The position numbers and the translations under genes are program-made. Below, one piece after another: positions 23,947 through 33,642 of a stretch of 64,000 nt of DNA. The notes beneath the pieces are model-generated. The model was not told where the DNA came from. It ran no database searches and worked only from the letters and a program-made list of their open reading frames with translations. Where the stretch lies: positions 1 to 64,000 of the forward strand of contig CALWES010000004.1 of assembly GCA_944377405.1 (NCBI GenBank), written 5' to 3'. This DNA is from an uncultured Lachnospiraceae bacterium. GTDB lineage: Bacteria > Bacillota > Clostridia > Lachnospirales > Lachnospiraceae. Every line of letters begins with the position of its first letter. The stretch's first letter is position 1.

Positions 23947-24870
23947 ATGCTTAAGAAAATCATCAAACGTATTCTCATATCGATACCGGTGCTCATCGGC
24001 GTAGTGCTGGTGATCTTCATCATGCTCCGTATCGTGCCGGGCAATCCCATCGTCACCATGCTGGGAGAGCACGTCAATCAGCAGACCATCGACAAGCTGA
24101 CAGTGGAGATGGGCCTGGATCAACCGGCCTATGTCCAGTTCTTCAAATATGTCTGGAACGCCCTCCACGGAGACTTCGGTACCTCCTACCGGATGAACCG
24201 CAGCGTTACCCAGATGATCATGGATGCCTTCCCCTACACGGTGAAGCTGTCCATCCTGGCAGCCCTGATCTCCTGGACCATCGGCGTGGTGGCAGGGGTG
24301 GTGGCAGCCATCCGGCAGAATCGGATCCTGGACCGCCTGTTCATGGGTACGGCCCTTCTGGGGGTCAGCATGCCCATCTTCATGGCAGCCCTGCTGTTAC
24401 AGTATGTATTCGCCTATAAGCTTCAGCTGTTCCCCATCTCCGGCTATGAGGGATTTTCCGCCCTGATCCTGCCGGCCATAGCCCTGGGCTGGAACTCCGC
24501 AGGCAGCATCGCCCGCATGACCCGTTCCAACCTGGTGGAGGTCATGCAGGACGATTTTATCCGTACAGCCAGGGCCAAGGGACGTACGGAGGCCGGTGTC
24601 ATCGTATTCCATGCCTTAAAGAATGCTTTGCTTCCCGTGGTGACCATGATGGCCATCCAGATCTCCAGCATGCTTTCCGGAGCCGTACTGACGGAGTCCG
24701 TCTTCGGCATCCCGGGGATCGGAAGACTGGCGGTGAACGCCATTGAGAACAGGGATATGCCCCTGCTCCAGGGAACGGTGCTGTTTACCACGGTGCTGAT
24801 CATCATCGGCAATCTGGTGGCGGACATCCTTTATTCCGTACTGGATCCGAGAATCAGGGAGGTGAAGTGA
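23947..24870 (+). CDS. Peptide-type ABC transporter permease (DppB-like)
   Basis: 307 residues, six predicted membrane helices. The N-terminal R-I-L-I-S-I-P-V-L-I-G-V and the R-I-V-P-G-N-P segment are typical of DppB/OppB permeases. The EAA loop, which contacts the ATPases, is R-T-A-R-A-K-G-R-T-E-A-G-V-I. AAGAGG lies before the ATG. Its last bases overlap the next permease start (ATGA). Confidence 0.93.
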   Translation: MLKKIIKRILISIPVLIGVVLVIFIMLRIVPGNPIVTMLGEHVNQQTIDKLTVEMGLDQPAYVQFFKYVWNALHGDFGTSYRMNRSVTQMIMDAFPYTVKLSILAALISWTIGVVAGVVAAIRQNRILDRLFMGTALLGVSMPIFMAALLLQYVFAYKLQLFPISGYEGFSALILPAIALGWNSAGSIARMTRSNLVEVMQDDFIRTARAKGRTEAGVIVFHALKNALLPVVTMMAIQISSMLSGAVLTESVFGIPGIGRLAVNAIENRDMPLLQGTVLFTTVLIIIGNLVADILYSVLDPRIREVK

Positions 24871-25826
24871 TGAAGAAACAGGAAATGGAACAGAACAGAA
24901 CAGCCTCCCGGGATCAGGCGGTCTATGTGGACCTCCAGAGCCCCTTTAACCCGGAGGATCACAGCGCAGATATCGGCGAAAGCGATACGTTGCTGGACAA
25001 GCTGGCCCAGCTGGTGCGGCAGAACAAGCTGGCGGTATTCTCCGCCCTGGTGATCCTGGCCATTATCATACTGGCGGTATTTGCCCCGGTATTTTCACCC
25101 TACGATCCTGCGGCCCAGTCCCTCAGGGAACGGCTCGCAGCCCCCAGTGCAGAGCACTGGCTGGGGACGGACAAGCTGGGAAGAGACATCCTGTCCCGTA
25201 TCATTTACGGCGCCCGGGTATCCCTTGTGATCGGTCTGCTTCCCACCTTTATCTCCATGTTTATCGGAACCATCCTGGGTCTGTTTGCCGGCTATTACGG
25301 CGGTAAGACGGACTTTGTTATCATGCGCCTTGCGGATATCATGCTGGCCTTCCCCTCCCTGCTTCTTGCCATGGTGGTGATGTACACCCTGGGAGGCGGC
25401 ATCGTGAATATCTTCATCGCCCTGAGCCTGGTGAACTGGGCCAGCACTGCCCGGGTGGTAAGGGCCCAGACCCTGTCCCTGAAGGAGGCGGAGTATGTGG
25501 AGGCGGCCAGATCCATGGGGGTCAGAAAGACCACCATCATCTTCCGGCATATCCTGCCCAACTGCCTGCCCTCCCTCATCGTGTTCTTTACCCTGAACAT
25601 CCCTTCGGCGATCCTGAGTGAATCCTCCCTGAGCTTTCTGGGAGTGGGAGCCCAGCCCCCCAGCGCCAGCTGGGGCCTGGCGGTAACGGAGGGCAAACGC
25701 TATCTGTTTTCCGAGCCCTGGGTGCCTCTGGCTCCCAGTGTGGCGATCATGATCCTGGTAATGGCATTCAACTTCCTGGGAGACGGTCTCAGGGATGTGC
25801 TGGATCCCTATCTGAAGGAACAGTAA
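24867..25826 (+). CDS. Peptide-type ABC transporter permease (DppC-like)
   Basis: 319 residues. A hydrophilic N-terminal tail of about 50 residues precedes the membrane part (OppC_N followed by the BPD domain). H-W-L-G-T-D-K-L-G-R-D-I-L-S-R is the DppC/OppC hallmark, and the EAA loop is Y-V-E-A-A-R-S-M-G-V. It pairs with the preceding permease to form the channel. Confidence 0.93.
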   Translation: MMKKQEMEQNRTASRDQAVYVDLQSPFNPEDHSADIGESDTLLDKLAQLVRQNKLAVFSALVILAIIILAVFAPVFSPYDPAAQSLRERLAAPSAEHWLGTDKLGRDILSRIIYGARVSLVIGLLPTFISMFIGTILGLFAGYYGGKTDFVIMRLADIMLAFPSLLLAMVVMYTLGGGIVNIFIALSLVNWASTARVVRAQTLSLKEAEYVEAARSMGVRKTTIIFRHILPNCLPSLIVFFTLNIPSAILSESSLSFLGVGAQPPSASWGLAVTEGKRYLFSEPWVPLAPSVAIMILVMAFNFLGDGLRDVLDPYLKEQ

Positions 25827-25836
25827 GGAGAAGGAT

Positions 25837-26871
25837 ATGGCTGAAAATGTTTTGGAAATCAGACATCTGAAAACCCAGTTCTTCACCCGGAAGGGTGTTC
25901 TGCCTGCGGTAGACGATGTATCAATAGAAGTCCCGGCGGGAAAGATCGTCGGGCTTGTGGGAGAATCCGGCTGCGGCAAATCCATGACCGCCATGTCCGT
26001 GATGGGGCTTCTGCGCCATCCGGGAAAGGTGGTGGCTGGAGAGATCCTGCTGTGCGGCAGGGACATCACCCACTTATCCCCCAGGGAGCTGGCAAAGATC
26101 CGGGGCAGCGAAATGTCCATGATCTTCCAGGAGCCCATGACCTCCCTGAACCCTGTGACCATCGTGGGAAAGCAGGTGGAGGAGACCATCCTGCTCCATG
26201 AAAAATGCAGCAGGGCGGAGGCAAAGAAACGGGTGATCCAGATCTTTCAGGAGGTGGGGATCCCGGAGGCGGAAAAGCGCTACAACGCTTATCCCCATCA
26301 GCTTTCCGGCGGACTCCGGCAGAGGGTCATGATCGCCATGGCCATGGTATGCCGGCCAAAGCTTCTGATCGCGGACGAGCCCACCACGGCTCTGGACGTG
26401 ACCATCGAAGCCCAGATCCTGGAGCTCTTCAAAAAGCTCCGGGACGAGATCGGTACCTCCATCATCCTTATCACCCACAACATGGGCGTGGTAGCAGAGG
26501 TATGCGACTATGTTTATGTTATGTATACGGGACAGGTCATGGAGCAGGCGGAGACCTTCGAGCTCTTTGCCAATACCCGGCATCCCTATACAAAGGGCCT
26601 GCTCCGCTCCATCCCCAAGCTGGATGAGAAGACGGACCGGCTCTATACCATCAAGGGCGTGGTGCCCAACCTGCTCCACCTGCCTGCAGGCTGCAACTTC
26701 TCCACCCGCTGTGGGGAATGCATGGAGCGCTGCGGAAAGGAGCAGCCGCCCCTCTACGAGGTAAGTCCGGGCCACAAGGTCAGATGCTTCCTCTGCCAGG
26801 GCGCCTGCGGGACAGCGGCCCCGGAGCCTGAGACTCTGAGGGCAGCGGAAACGGGAAAGGAAGGTGTTTGA
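25837..26871 (+). CDS. Peptide-type ABC transporter ATPase (DppD/OppD-like)
   Basis: 344 residues. Walker A is G-E-S-G-C-G-K-S; the signature is L-S-G-G-L-R-Q-R; Walker B is L-L-I-A-D-E-P-T-T-A-L-D. The C-terminal oligopeptide-transporter extension has the cysteine set C-N-F-S-T-R-C-x(3)-M-E-R-C, which in DppD/OppD homologues holds an iron-sulphur cluster. AAGGAG precedes the start. It works as a heterodimer with the next ATPase. Confidence 0.93.
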   Translation: MAENVLEIRHLKTQFFTRKGVLPAVDDVSIEVPAGKIVGLVGESGCGKSMTAMSVMGLLRHPGKVVAGEILLCGRDITHLSPRELAKIRGSEMSMIFQEPMTSLNPVTIVGKQVEETILLHEKCSRAEAKKRVIQIFQEVGIPEAEKRYNAYPHQLSGGLRQRVMIAMAMVCRPKLLIADEPTTALDVTIEAQILELFKKLRDEIGTSIILITHNMGVVAEVCDYVYVMYTGQVMEQAETFELFANTRHPYTKGLLRSIPKLDEKTDRLYTIKGVVPNLLHLPAGCNFSTRCGECMERCGKEQPPLYEVSPGHKVRCFLCQGACGTAAPEPETLRAAETGKEGV

Positions 26872-26872
26872 T

Positions 26873-27865
26873 ATGCCGGAGAACCATCAGAAGGAAAAGA
26901 AGGTCCTTCTTTCCGCAGAACATCTTTATAAGGAGTTCCCTGTGGAGGAAAGCAGGACAAAGGACGTGGTCCATGCGGTGACGGATATCAACCTGGAGAT
27001 CCGGGAGGGGGAGACCCTGGCCCTGGTGGGGGAGTCCGGCTGCGGAAAGTCCACCCTGGGAAAGACCCTGATCCGTCTTTATGATTCCGACGGGGGAAAG
27101 ATCACCTTCGACGGCGTGGATATCACGAAGATGCCGGAGCGGGCCTTTGCAAAGTACAGGACCCAGATGCAGATCATCTTCCAGGATCCCTATGCGTCCC
27201 TGAATCCCAGGATGAACGTATTTCAGATCATCTCGGAGCCCTTAAGGACCCATCATAAATACAGTAAGGAAGAGCTGGCGGAAAAAGTCTATCAGCTGAT
27301 GGACGAGGTGGGCATCGCCAGAGAGTTTGCCAACCGTTATCCCCATCAGTTTTCCGGGGGACAGCGGCAGAGGATCGGCATTGCCCGGGCCCTGGCCCTG
27401 AATCCGCGGCTGATCGTCTGTGATGAGCCCGTATCGGCTCTGGACGTATCCATCCAGTCCCAGGTGCTGAACCTGCTGAAGGATCTGCAGGAGCAGTACG
27501 GACTGACTTACCTGTTCATATCCCATGACCTGTCGGTGGTGAAGTTCATTTCCGACAGAGTCTGTGTCATGTTCCTTGGCATGATCTGTGAGATCGGGGA
27601 CACGGAGGAGATCTATGCAAAGCCCCTTCATCCCTACACCAGATTCCTGCTGAACGCGATCCCCCTGGCGGATCCGAAGCTGCGCAGTGAGAAAAAGGAA
27701 CTGCTCCAGGGAGATATCCCCTCACCGGTACATCCTCCCACAGGCTGCAGGTTCCATACCCGCTGCCCCTATGCGAAGGATATCTGCGCTTCGGAGGTGC
27801 CCCCCTGCAGGCAGGTGGGAGACCGGATCGTTTACTGTCATTTCCCCCTGGAGGAGGATGCATGA
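26873..27865 (+). CDS. Peptide-type ABC transporter ATPase (DppF/OppF-like)
   Basis: 330 residues. Walker A is G-E-S-G-C-G-K-S; the signature is F-S-G-G-Q-R-Q-R; Walker B is [12 protein letters not shown]. The C-terminal extension again has cysteines ([14 protein letters not shown]). A GTG three codons earlier (26864) is in frame, but AGGAAGG is well placed for the ATG at 26873. It ends in an ATGA overlap with ung, so the repair gene rides on the transporter transcript. Confidence 0.92.
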   Translation: MPENHQKEKKVLLSAEHLYKEFPVEESRTKDVVHAVTDINLEIREGETLALVGESGCGKSTLGKTLIRLYDSDGGKITFDGVDITKMPERAFAKYRTQMQIIFQDPYASLNPRMNVFQIISEPLRTHHKYSKEELAEKVYQLMDEVGIAREFANRYPHQFSGGQRQRIGIARALALNPRLIVCDEPVSALDVSIQSQVLNLLKDLQEQYGLTYLFISHDLSVVKFISDRVCVMFLGMICEIGDTEEIYAKPLHPYTRFLLNAIPLADPKLRSEKKELLQGDIPSPVHPPTGCRFHTRCPYAKDICASEVPPCRQVGDRIVYCHFPLEEDA

Positions 27866-28539
27866 TCGAGAACGGATGGCTTGAGCCCCTGAGTCCGGAG
27901 TTCAGAAAGCCATACTATAAGAAACTTTATCAGAAGGTCCGCTATGAGTACGAGCACCATCGGGTCTTCCCGGATTCCCGGGACCTCTTTGCTGCCTTTG
28001 AGCTGACGGACCTTCCCAAGGTGAAGGCAGTGATCCTGGGTCAGGACCCCTATCATGGAGAGGGCCAGGCCCAGGGCCTCTGTTTTTCCGTAAAACCGGG
28101 GGTGGCGGTCCCCCCCTCCCTGGTCAATATCTATCAGGAGCTTTATGAGGACCTGGGCTGCAGGATCCCGGACAACGGCTGTCTGGTGCCCTGGGCAAAG
28201 CAGGGAGTCCTGCTTCTGAACACGGTGCTTACGGTGCGGGCCCATCAGGCCTTCAGCCACCGGGGGATCGGCTGGGAGCAGTTTACGGACGCGGCGATCC
28301 GGGCCCTGAACGCCCAGGACCGGCCCATCGTGTTCATGCTCTGGGGACGGCCTGCCCAGGAGAAGGCGGCCATGCTGAACAATCCCCGGCATCTGATCCT
28401 GAAGGCGGCCCATCCAAGCCCCCTTTCCGCCCAGAGAGGCTTCTTCGGCTGCAGGCATTTCAGCCGCTGCAACGAGTTTCTGGTGCAGAACGGGGAGACT
28501 CCCATAGACTGGCAGATCCCGGATCTGTACCGTCAATAA
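27862..28539 (+). CDS. ung: Uracil-DNA glycosylase
   Basis: 225-residue family 1 UDG that removes uracil from DNA in base excision repair. The water-activating Asp62 is in G-Q-D-P-Y-H-G. The uracil-specificity segment and the DNA-intercalation loop H-P-S-P-L-S-A are both present. The start overlaps the stop of the transporter ATPase gene (ATGA), making it the sixth gene of that operon. The genes have no obvious functional link. Confidence 0.96.
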   Translation: MIENGWLEPLSPEFRKPYYKKLYQKVRYEYEHHRVFPDSRDLFAAFELTDLPKVKAVILGQDPYHGEGQAQGLCFSVKPGVAVPPSLVNIYQELYEDLGCRIPDNGCLVPWAKQGVLLLNTVLTVRAHQAFSHRGIGWEQFTDAAIRALNAQDRPIVFMLWGRPAQEKAAMLNNPRHLILKAAHPSPLSAQRGFFGCRHFSRCNEFLVQNGETPIDWQIPDLYRQ

Positions 28540-28562
28540 ACAACGAAGGTGGATAAACCATT

Positions 28563-29411
28563 ATGAATTTTCTGGAATTTTTGAAGGTGCTTCTCTTCGG
28601 TATCGTGGAGGGCTATACGGAATGGCTCCCCATCTCATCGACCGGACATCTGATCCTTGTGGAGGATATCGTAAAGCTGAATCAGCCGGAGGCCTTCTGG
28701 AGCGTCTTCCTGGTGGTGATCCAGCTGGGAGCCATCCTGGCGGTGATATTCCTGTATTGGTCGAAGCTCTGGCCCTTCAGCCCGAAAAAGTCTCCGATGC
28801 AGAAACGGAATACCTGGATCCTCTGGTCCAAGATCATCCTGGCCTGTATCCCTGCGGCAGTGGTGGGCCTTCCCCTGGATGATTTCCTGGACGCCCATCT
28901 TTACAATTCCACCGTGGTGGCTCTGATGCTGATCCTTTACGGAGCCATCTTCATCTGGATGGAAAACAGGAACCAGGGAATGGAGTTCCCCATTCAGAAG
29001 ACGGGGGAGCTGAGCTACAGGACCGCCCTTCTGATCGGCGCATTCCAGTGTCTCTCCCTGATCCCTGGAACTTCCCGTTCCGGCGCCACCATCATCGGAG
29101 CCATGCTCCTGGGCTGTGCCCGGCCGGTGGCGGCGGAGTTTTCCTTCTTCCTGGGTATCCCGGTGATGTGCGGAGCCAGCCTCCTGCGCATCGTCAAATA
29201 CCTGCTGCAGGAGGGGGCCTTTACGGGAGAGCAGTGGATCATCATGCTCCTGGGTATGCTGATATCCTTCCTGGTGGCAGTGGTGACCATCCGCTATCTG
29301 ATGAGCTACATCAGAAAGCATGACTTTAAGATATTCGGTTATTACCGTATCGTACTGGGCGTGATCGTCCTGGTATTCTTCGGCATAAAGGCCCTGGCAG
29401 GGACCCCCTGA
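28563..29411 (+). CDS. uppP: Undecaprenyl-diphosphatase
   Basis: 282-residue integral membrane protein of the BacA family, recycling undecaprenyl pyrophosphate to the monophosphate carrier used for peptidoglycan and other surface glycans; it also gives bacitracin tolerance. The two catalytic motifs are present: E-G-Y-T-E-W-L-P-I-S-S-T-G-H near the N-terminus and P-G-T-S-R-S-G-A-T in the middle. It starts 23 bp after ung and is probably on the same transcript. The usual third residue after E-G is F or L; here it is Y. Confidence 0.95.
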   Translation: MNFLEFLKVLLFGIVEGYTEWLPISSTGHLILVEDIVKLNQPEAFWSVFLVVIQLGAILAVIFLYWSKLWPFSPKKSPMQKRNTWILWSKIILACIPAAVVGLPLDDFLDAHLYNSTVVALMLILYGAIFIWMENRNQGMEFPIQKTGELSYRTALLIGAFQCLSLIPGTSRSGATIIGAMLLGCARPVAAEFSFFLGIPVMCGASLLRIVKYLLQEGAFTGEQWIIMLLGMLISFLVAVVTIRYLMSYIRKHDFKIFGYYRIVLGVIVLVFFGIKALAGTP

Positions 29412-29461
29412 GGATAGTCCCGGCGGGCCGATACGCCTTACACAGTGAAAGTGAGACCTGA

Positions 29462-30577
29462 ATGAAGATCGCAATCGGATTGAGCGGCGGTGTGGACAGC
29501 TCCGTGGCGGCCCACCTCCTGCTGGAGGCGGGCCATGAGCTCATTGGCTGTACCATGCGGACCTTTGATACGGAACGCAGCCGCAGGGAAGCAGCGGATG
29601 CCGAGGCAGTGGCCAGGCGTCTGGGGATTCCCTTCTACGAGGTGGACTACCGGAAGGAGTTCCTCCGGGAGGTGATCACCTATTTTATCAGTGAATATAC
29701 GAAGGGCAGGACCCCCAACCCCTGCTGCATCTGCAACCGGAAGGTAAAATGGGAGGCCCTTCTGTCCTGTGCCAGGGCCCAGAGAGCGGATATGGTGGCC
29801 ACGGGCCATTATGCCCGGCTGGAACAGCTTCCGGAGGAAGAGGGGGGCCGGTACTGCATCCGCCAGGCCCTGACCCTGCGGAAGGACCAGAGCTATGCCC
29901 TCTATAACCTGAAGCAGGAACAGCTTGCAAAGACCCTTCTCCCCCTTGGCTCCTATACCAAGGAGGAGGTCCGGGACCTGGCAGGCCGTATCGGTCTCTT
30001 TACGGCGGACAAGCCGGATTCCCAGGAGATCTGCTTCATCTCGGACACGGACTATGCAGGCTTTATCCGGAACAACATCGGCCTCCTGCGGGAGACGGAA
30101 CTGCTGGACAGCCTGGAACAGATCCGCTGGGAGGAGCCAGGGAACTATGTGGACCGGGAGGGCCATGTGCTGGGACAGCACCGGGGCATCATCCACTATA
30201 CCGTAGGCCAGAGAAAGGGCCTGGGGATCGCCCTGGGACGGCGGATCTTCGTAAAGGAGATCCGGCCTGAGACCAACGAAGTGGTCCTTGCGGACAATGA
30301 GGAGGTCTTTTCGGACCGGCTGTACTTAAAGGAAGTCAACTGGCAGGCTAGGGACTTCGGGAAGGAGCCTTTGGGAGCGGAGCTTTCCGCCCGGGTGCGG
30401 ATCCGCTACGGCCACGCCGGAAGCCCGGCCCTGATCCGGAAGCTGGAGAAGGACGGAGAGCCCTCCGGCTACGAGGTCCGTTTTCTGGAGCCGGTGCGGG
30501 CCATTACCCCGGGACAGGCGGCGGTGTTCTATGACGACGCCGGACGGATCCTGGGCGGCGGCCTCATCGAAGGCTGA
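29462..30577 (+). CDS. mnmA: tRNA 2-thiouridine(34) synthase
   Basis: 371 residues. The PP-loop is G-L-S-G-G-V-D-S-S near the N-terminus. The first catalytic cysteine is in N-P-C-C-I-C-N-R-K, the second in D-S-Q-E-I-C-F-I. A C-terminal beta-barrel region binds tRNA. It adenylates and thiolates U34 of tRNAs for Lys, Glu and Gln. Relatives open with a slightly different loop, but the overall match is strong. No clear ribosome site is seen; the start is set by the conserved N-terminus. Confidence 0.92.
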   Translation: MKIAIGLSGGVDSSVAAHLLLEAGHELIGCTMRTFDTERSRREAADAEAVARRLGIPFYEVDYRKEFLREVITYFISEYTKGRTPNPCCICNRKVKWEALLSCARAQRADMVATGHYARLEQLPEEEGGRYCIRQALTLRKDQSYALYNLKQEQLAKTLLPLGSYTKEEVRDLAGRIGLFTADKPDSQEICFISDTDYAGFIRNNIGLLRETELLDSLEQIRWEEPGNYVDREGHVLGQHRGIIHYTVGQRKGLGIALGRRIFVKEIRPETNEVVLADNEEVFSDRLYLKEVNWQARDFGKEPLGAELSARVRIRYGHAGSPALIRKLEKDGEPSGYEVRFLEPVRAITPGQAAVFYDDAGRILGGGLIEG

Positions 30578-30594
30578 GAAAGGAGTATGGACAG

Positions 30595-31476
30595 ATGATC
30601 AGAAAAGAGATAAAGAAAAGGGCAGCCCTTCTTTGCTGCGCCCTGCTTATGACAGGCGCTCCCATGATCCAGGAGATGCCGGGACAGCTTCGGGCGGAGG
30701 CAGCCCAGGGGACGTCCTATGAGAACGGCCAGGAGATCAGCCTTAACAGCGAGTGGAAATATGCTGACTTTGCAGCCATCAAGAGCGGAAAGGCAGTGTT
30801 CTACCGGGCGGAGAAAAACCGGAAGGGCAAGATCATTGCAGTCAACGCGGGCCACGGCACCAAGGGCGGCACCTCCGTAAAGACCTGGTGCCATCCGGAC
30901 AAGACCCCCAAGGTAACGGGAGGGACCACCAGTGCCGGCGCCACAAAGGCAGTGGCAGTGTCCTCCGGCATGACCTTTAAGGACGGCACCCCGGAGAAGA
31001 CCGTGACCCTGAGGATGGCTCAGATCCTGAAGGAAAAGCTCCTTGCCCAGGGCTATGACGTGCTGATGCTCCGGGACGGAGAAGATGTGCAGCTGGACAA
31101 TGTGGCCAGAAGCGTCATCGCCAACAATGTGGCGGACTGCCACATCGCTCTTCACTGGGACGGAGACGGCCTGAATACCATCAAGGGCTGCTTCTATATG
31201 TCGGTTCCCGATGCCCTTAAGGACATGGAGCCGGTGGCATCCCACTGGAAGGAGCATGAGAAGCTGGGAGACTGCCTCATTGAGGGCCTCCGGGACCAGG
31301 GCATGAAGATCTGGGGATCCAATCCCCTGGATATGGACCTGACCCAGACCTCCTTCAGTACCATCCCCTCCGTGGACATCGAGTTGGGAAATCAGTGTTC
31401 CAGACATGACGATTCCCTCCTGACCCAGGAGGCGGACGGCCTGGTAAAGGGGATCAACAGCTTCTTCGGATTCTAA
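30595..31476 (+). CDS. Secreted N-acetylmuramoyl-L-alanine amidase (Amidase_3)
   Basis: 293 residues with an N-terminal signal sequence (K-K-R-A-A-L-L-C-C-A-L-L-M-T, cleavage near 36). The amidase domain from about 78 has zinc ligand His87 in N-A-G-H-G, a second in A-L-H-W-D-G-D-G, and a catalytic Glu in I-E-L-G-N. It hydrolyses the bond between muramic acid and the stem peptide. No separate wall-binding domain is visible. AGGAG lies 9 nt before the ATG. A bidirectional terminator follows. Confidence 0.85.
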   Translation: MIRKEIKKRAALLCCALLMTGAPMIQEMPGQLRAEAAQGTSYENGQEISLNSEWKYADFAAIKSGKAVFYRAEKNRKGKIIAVNAGHGTKGGTSVKTWCHPDKTPKVTGGTTSAGATKAVAVSSGMTFKDGTPEKTVTLRMAQILKEKLLAQGYDVLMLRDGEDVQLDNVARSVIANNVADCHIALHWDGDGLNTIKGCFYMSVPDALKDMEPVASHWKEHEKLGDCLIEGLRDQGMKIWGSNPLDMDLTQTSFSTIPSVDIELGNQCSRHDDSLLTQEADGLVKGINSFFGF

Positions 31477-31511
31477 GTCCCGGGAAAGGACCGGATCAAC
31501 GAACAAAAAAG

Positions 31512-31553
31512 AAAAGCTTCAGAACCGCACAGTACGGTTTCTGAAGCTTTTTT
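31512..31553. terminator. Bidirectional terminator between amidase and maf
   Basis: Stem AAAAGCTTCAGAACCG / CGGTTTCTGAAGCTTTT with one bulged base, flanked by A-rich sequence on the left and T on the right. It can end both the plus-strand amidase transcript and the minus-strand maf transcript. Confidence 0.88.
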
Positions 31554-31583
31554 ATACGGAAAAGATAAGTGTTAAAGCCTGTG

Positions 31584-32144
31584 TTAAAAGCTCCGGAGGC
31601 TCCTTGCAACACGGGCGATGGGAAGGCCCATGACGCTGTAATAGTCTCCCCGGATCTCCTCCACAAGAAGGGCCCCATCCCCCTGGATGCCGTAGGCCCC
31701 GGCCTTATCCATGGGCTCTCCGCTCTGGACGTAGGCCTGGATCTCCTCATTGGTAAGGGGGTAAAAGCGGACCTCCGTGGTGGAGGTGAAGCTGCAGGTC
31801 TTTTTGGGAGAGCAGATGCAGACTCCGGTGCAAACCAGGTGGGTCCGTCCAGACAGGGCCCGGAGCATCCGGCAGGCATCCTCCGTATCCTTCGGCTTTC
31901 CCAGGATCTGCCCGTCGCAGATCACCACCGTATCGGAGCCGATGACCACAGGCGCCTCCGGGGCCTCCCTGTGCCAGGAGAGGACATCCTGGGCCTTCTG
32001 TACAGCCAGATATTCCGCAGCCTCCGTGGCGGGAAGTCCCTCCGGCAGCTCTTCTTTACAGCTTGAGACTTCGCAGAGGAAGGGGCGGTGGAGCTTTTCC
32101 ATCAGCTCCCTGCGCCTGGGAGAGGCGGAAGCCAGTATCAGCAT
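31584..32144 (-). CDS. maf: Maf-family nucleotide pyrophosphatase
   Basis: 186 residues. The diagnostic N-terminus L-I-L-A-S-A-S-P-R-R-R-E-L and the G-S-D-T-V-V motif are present, plus a D-K-A-G-A-Y-G-I-Q-G segment. Maf proteins hydrolyse non-canonical or house-cleaning NTPs and are linked to septum formation. It is second in a minus-strand pair, 20 bp after the aminotransferase stop. Confidence 0.94.
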   Translation of the reverse strand: MLILASASPRRRELMEKLHRPFLCEVSSCKEELPEGLPATEAAEYLAVQKAQDVLSWHREAPEAPVVIGSDTVVICDGQILGKPKDTEDACRMLRALSGRTHLVCTGVCICSPKKTCSFTSTTEVRFYPLTNEEIQAYVQSGEPMDKAGAYGIQGDGALLVEEIRGDYYSVMGLPIARVARSLRSF

Positions 32145-32164
32145 AAAGCCTTGCCTCCCTTCCC

Positions 32165-33472
32165 TTAGTCCCTGGGGCCCGCAGTCTTCTGGGCCAGGAT
32201 GTGCTCGGCGCTGACCAGCTTCGTGCAGAGGGCCAGGAGCCTTGCGGCAGTCTCGATCTCCTCCAGGGAAGGATAGGAGGGGGCGATGCGGATGTTCCGG
32301 TCCTCCGGATCCCTGCCGTAGGGGTAGGTAGCTCCGGCGGGGGTCAGGACTACCCCTGCCTTCTTGGCCCTTGCCACGATCTCCTTCGCACAGCCCGGAA
32401 GGGAGTCAAAGGAGATGAAGTAGCCTCCGTTGGGCTTGGTCCAGCTGCCGATGCCAAGGCCCCCAAGCTCCTCTTCGAAGATGTTCTCCACCGCCTCGAA
32501 TTTGGGTCGCATGATGTCCGCATGGAGCCGCATATGCTCCACCACGCCGTGGATGTCCTTGAAGAAGCGCACATGCCGGAGCTGGTTCACCTTGTCGTGG
32601 CCGATGGTCTGGAACTTCAGCTGCTTGCGGATATCCTCCAGATTGTTTAAGGAAGCGGCGCAGGCTGCGATGCCGGAGCCCGGGAAGCTGATCTTGGAGG
32701 TGGAAGCAAACTTGTACACCAGATCCGGGTTTCCTGCCCGCTTGCATTCCGCCAGGATCTCGATGAGGTGATCCTGGTGATGGTCGTAAAGGTGATGGAC
32801 CGTATAGGCATTGTCCCAGTAGATCCTGAAATCGGCGGCTGCCGGCTTCAGCCGGGCAAAGCGGCGGACGGTCTCGTCGTCGTAGGAATTTCCCGTGGGG
32901 TTGGAATACTTGGGAACGCACCAGATCCCCTTGATGCTGTCGTCCTCTGCCACAAGCTTCTCCACCAGGTCCATATCCGGGCCTGTGGGCAGCATGGGCA
33001 CGTTGATCATCTCGATGCCGAAGTACTCCGTGATGGCAAAATGCCTGTCATAGCCCGGAACGGGGCACAGGAACTTTACCTTGGGCAGGCGGCACCAGGG
33101 GGTGGAGCCCATGACCCCGTGGGTCATGCTGCGGCTGATGAAATCGAACATGACGTTCAGACTGGAGTTTCCGTAAATGATGATATTGTCGGGATGGACC
33201 TCCATGATGTCTCCCAGAAGCTCCTTGGCCTCCGGAATCCCGTCCAGCACCCCGTAGTTGCGGCAGTCCAGGCCGTCCTCACAGGTCAGGTCCGCGCTGC
33301 TGTTCAGCACGTCCATCATTCCCATGGACAGATCCAGCTGCTCGGGGCTTGGCTTGCCCCGGGACATATTCAGGTTGAGGGCCTTGTACTGATATTCCTT
33401 GTACTCCTTTGTGAGGGATCTCAGAAGGTCCTGAAGCTCCTGGATATCCATGTCGCTGTATTTCTTTTTCAT
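32165..33472 (-). CDS. PLP-dependent aspartate-type aminotransferase (AspT/PF12897 group)
   Basis: 435 residues of a divergent fold-type I aminotransferase family that includes the corynebacterial aspartate aminotransferase AspT. Visible features are N-M-S-R-G-K-P near the N-terminus, S-N-P-T-G-N-S, the cofactor-contacting D in Y-W-D-N-A-Y, and the Schiff-base lysine in S-T-S-K-I-S-F-P-G-S-G. Substrates are probably aspartate or glutamate and 2-oxoacids. The long open frame begins at 33595, but the ATG at 33472 has AGGAG at 7 nt and lies downstream of a clear promoter. Confidence 0.88.
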   Translation of the reverse strand: MKKKYSDMDIQELQDLLRSLTKEYKEYQYKALNLNMSRGKPSPEQLDLSMGMMDVLNSSADLTCEDGLDCRNYGVLDGIPEAKELLGDIMEVHPDNIIIYGNSSLNVMFDFISRSMTHGVMGSTPWCRLPKVKFLCPVPGYDRHFAITEYFGIEMINVPMLPTGPDMDLVEKLVAEDDSIKGIWCVPKYSNPTGNSYDDETVRRFARLKPAAADFRIYWDNAYTVHHLYDHHQDHLIEILAECKRAGNPDLVYKFASTSKISFPGSGIAACAASLNNLEDIRKQLKFQTIGHDKVNQLRHVRFFKDIHGVVEHMRLHADIMRPKFEAVENIFEEELGGLGIGSWTKPNGGYFISFDSLPGCAKEIVARAKKAGVVLTPAGATYPYGRDPEDRNIRIAPSYPSLEEIETAARLLALCTKLVSAEHILAQKTAGPRD

Positions 33473-33525
33473 TGGCTGCTCCTTTCTGAAGGTAAAAAAG
33501 TCCCCTCGGGAAATGATTTCCAAAA

Positions 33526-33554
33526 AGTATAGCACAGGAGGGGGATGGGGGCAA
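33526..33554 (-). promoter_or_regulatory. Promoter of the aminotransferase-maf operon
   Basis: On the minus strand, TTGCCC (33554-33549), 17 bp, TATACT (33531-33526) preceded by TGC. It is back to back with the plus-strand promoter beginning 4 bp away. Confidence 0.75.
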
Positions 33555-33557
33555 TAG

Positions 33558-33586
33558 TTTACTAAAAAAGCCCGATGTGATATGAT
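33558..33586 (+). promoter_or_regulatory. Promoter of the ATP-grasp/glycan operon
   Basis: TTTACT (33558-33563), 17 bp, TATGAT (33581-33586) with TGA extension. The block GATGTGATATGAT recurs exactly at the promoter near 40.04 kb. Confidence 0.7.
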
Positions 33587-33642
33587 AGGATACATATTTT
33601 GGCGGGAAGACTGAGGATCCCGGAAAGAGAGGAAGGGGAAAA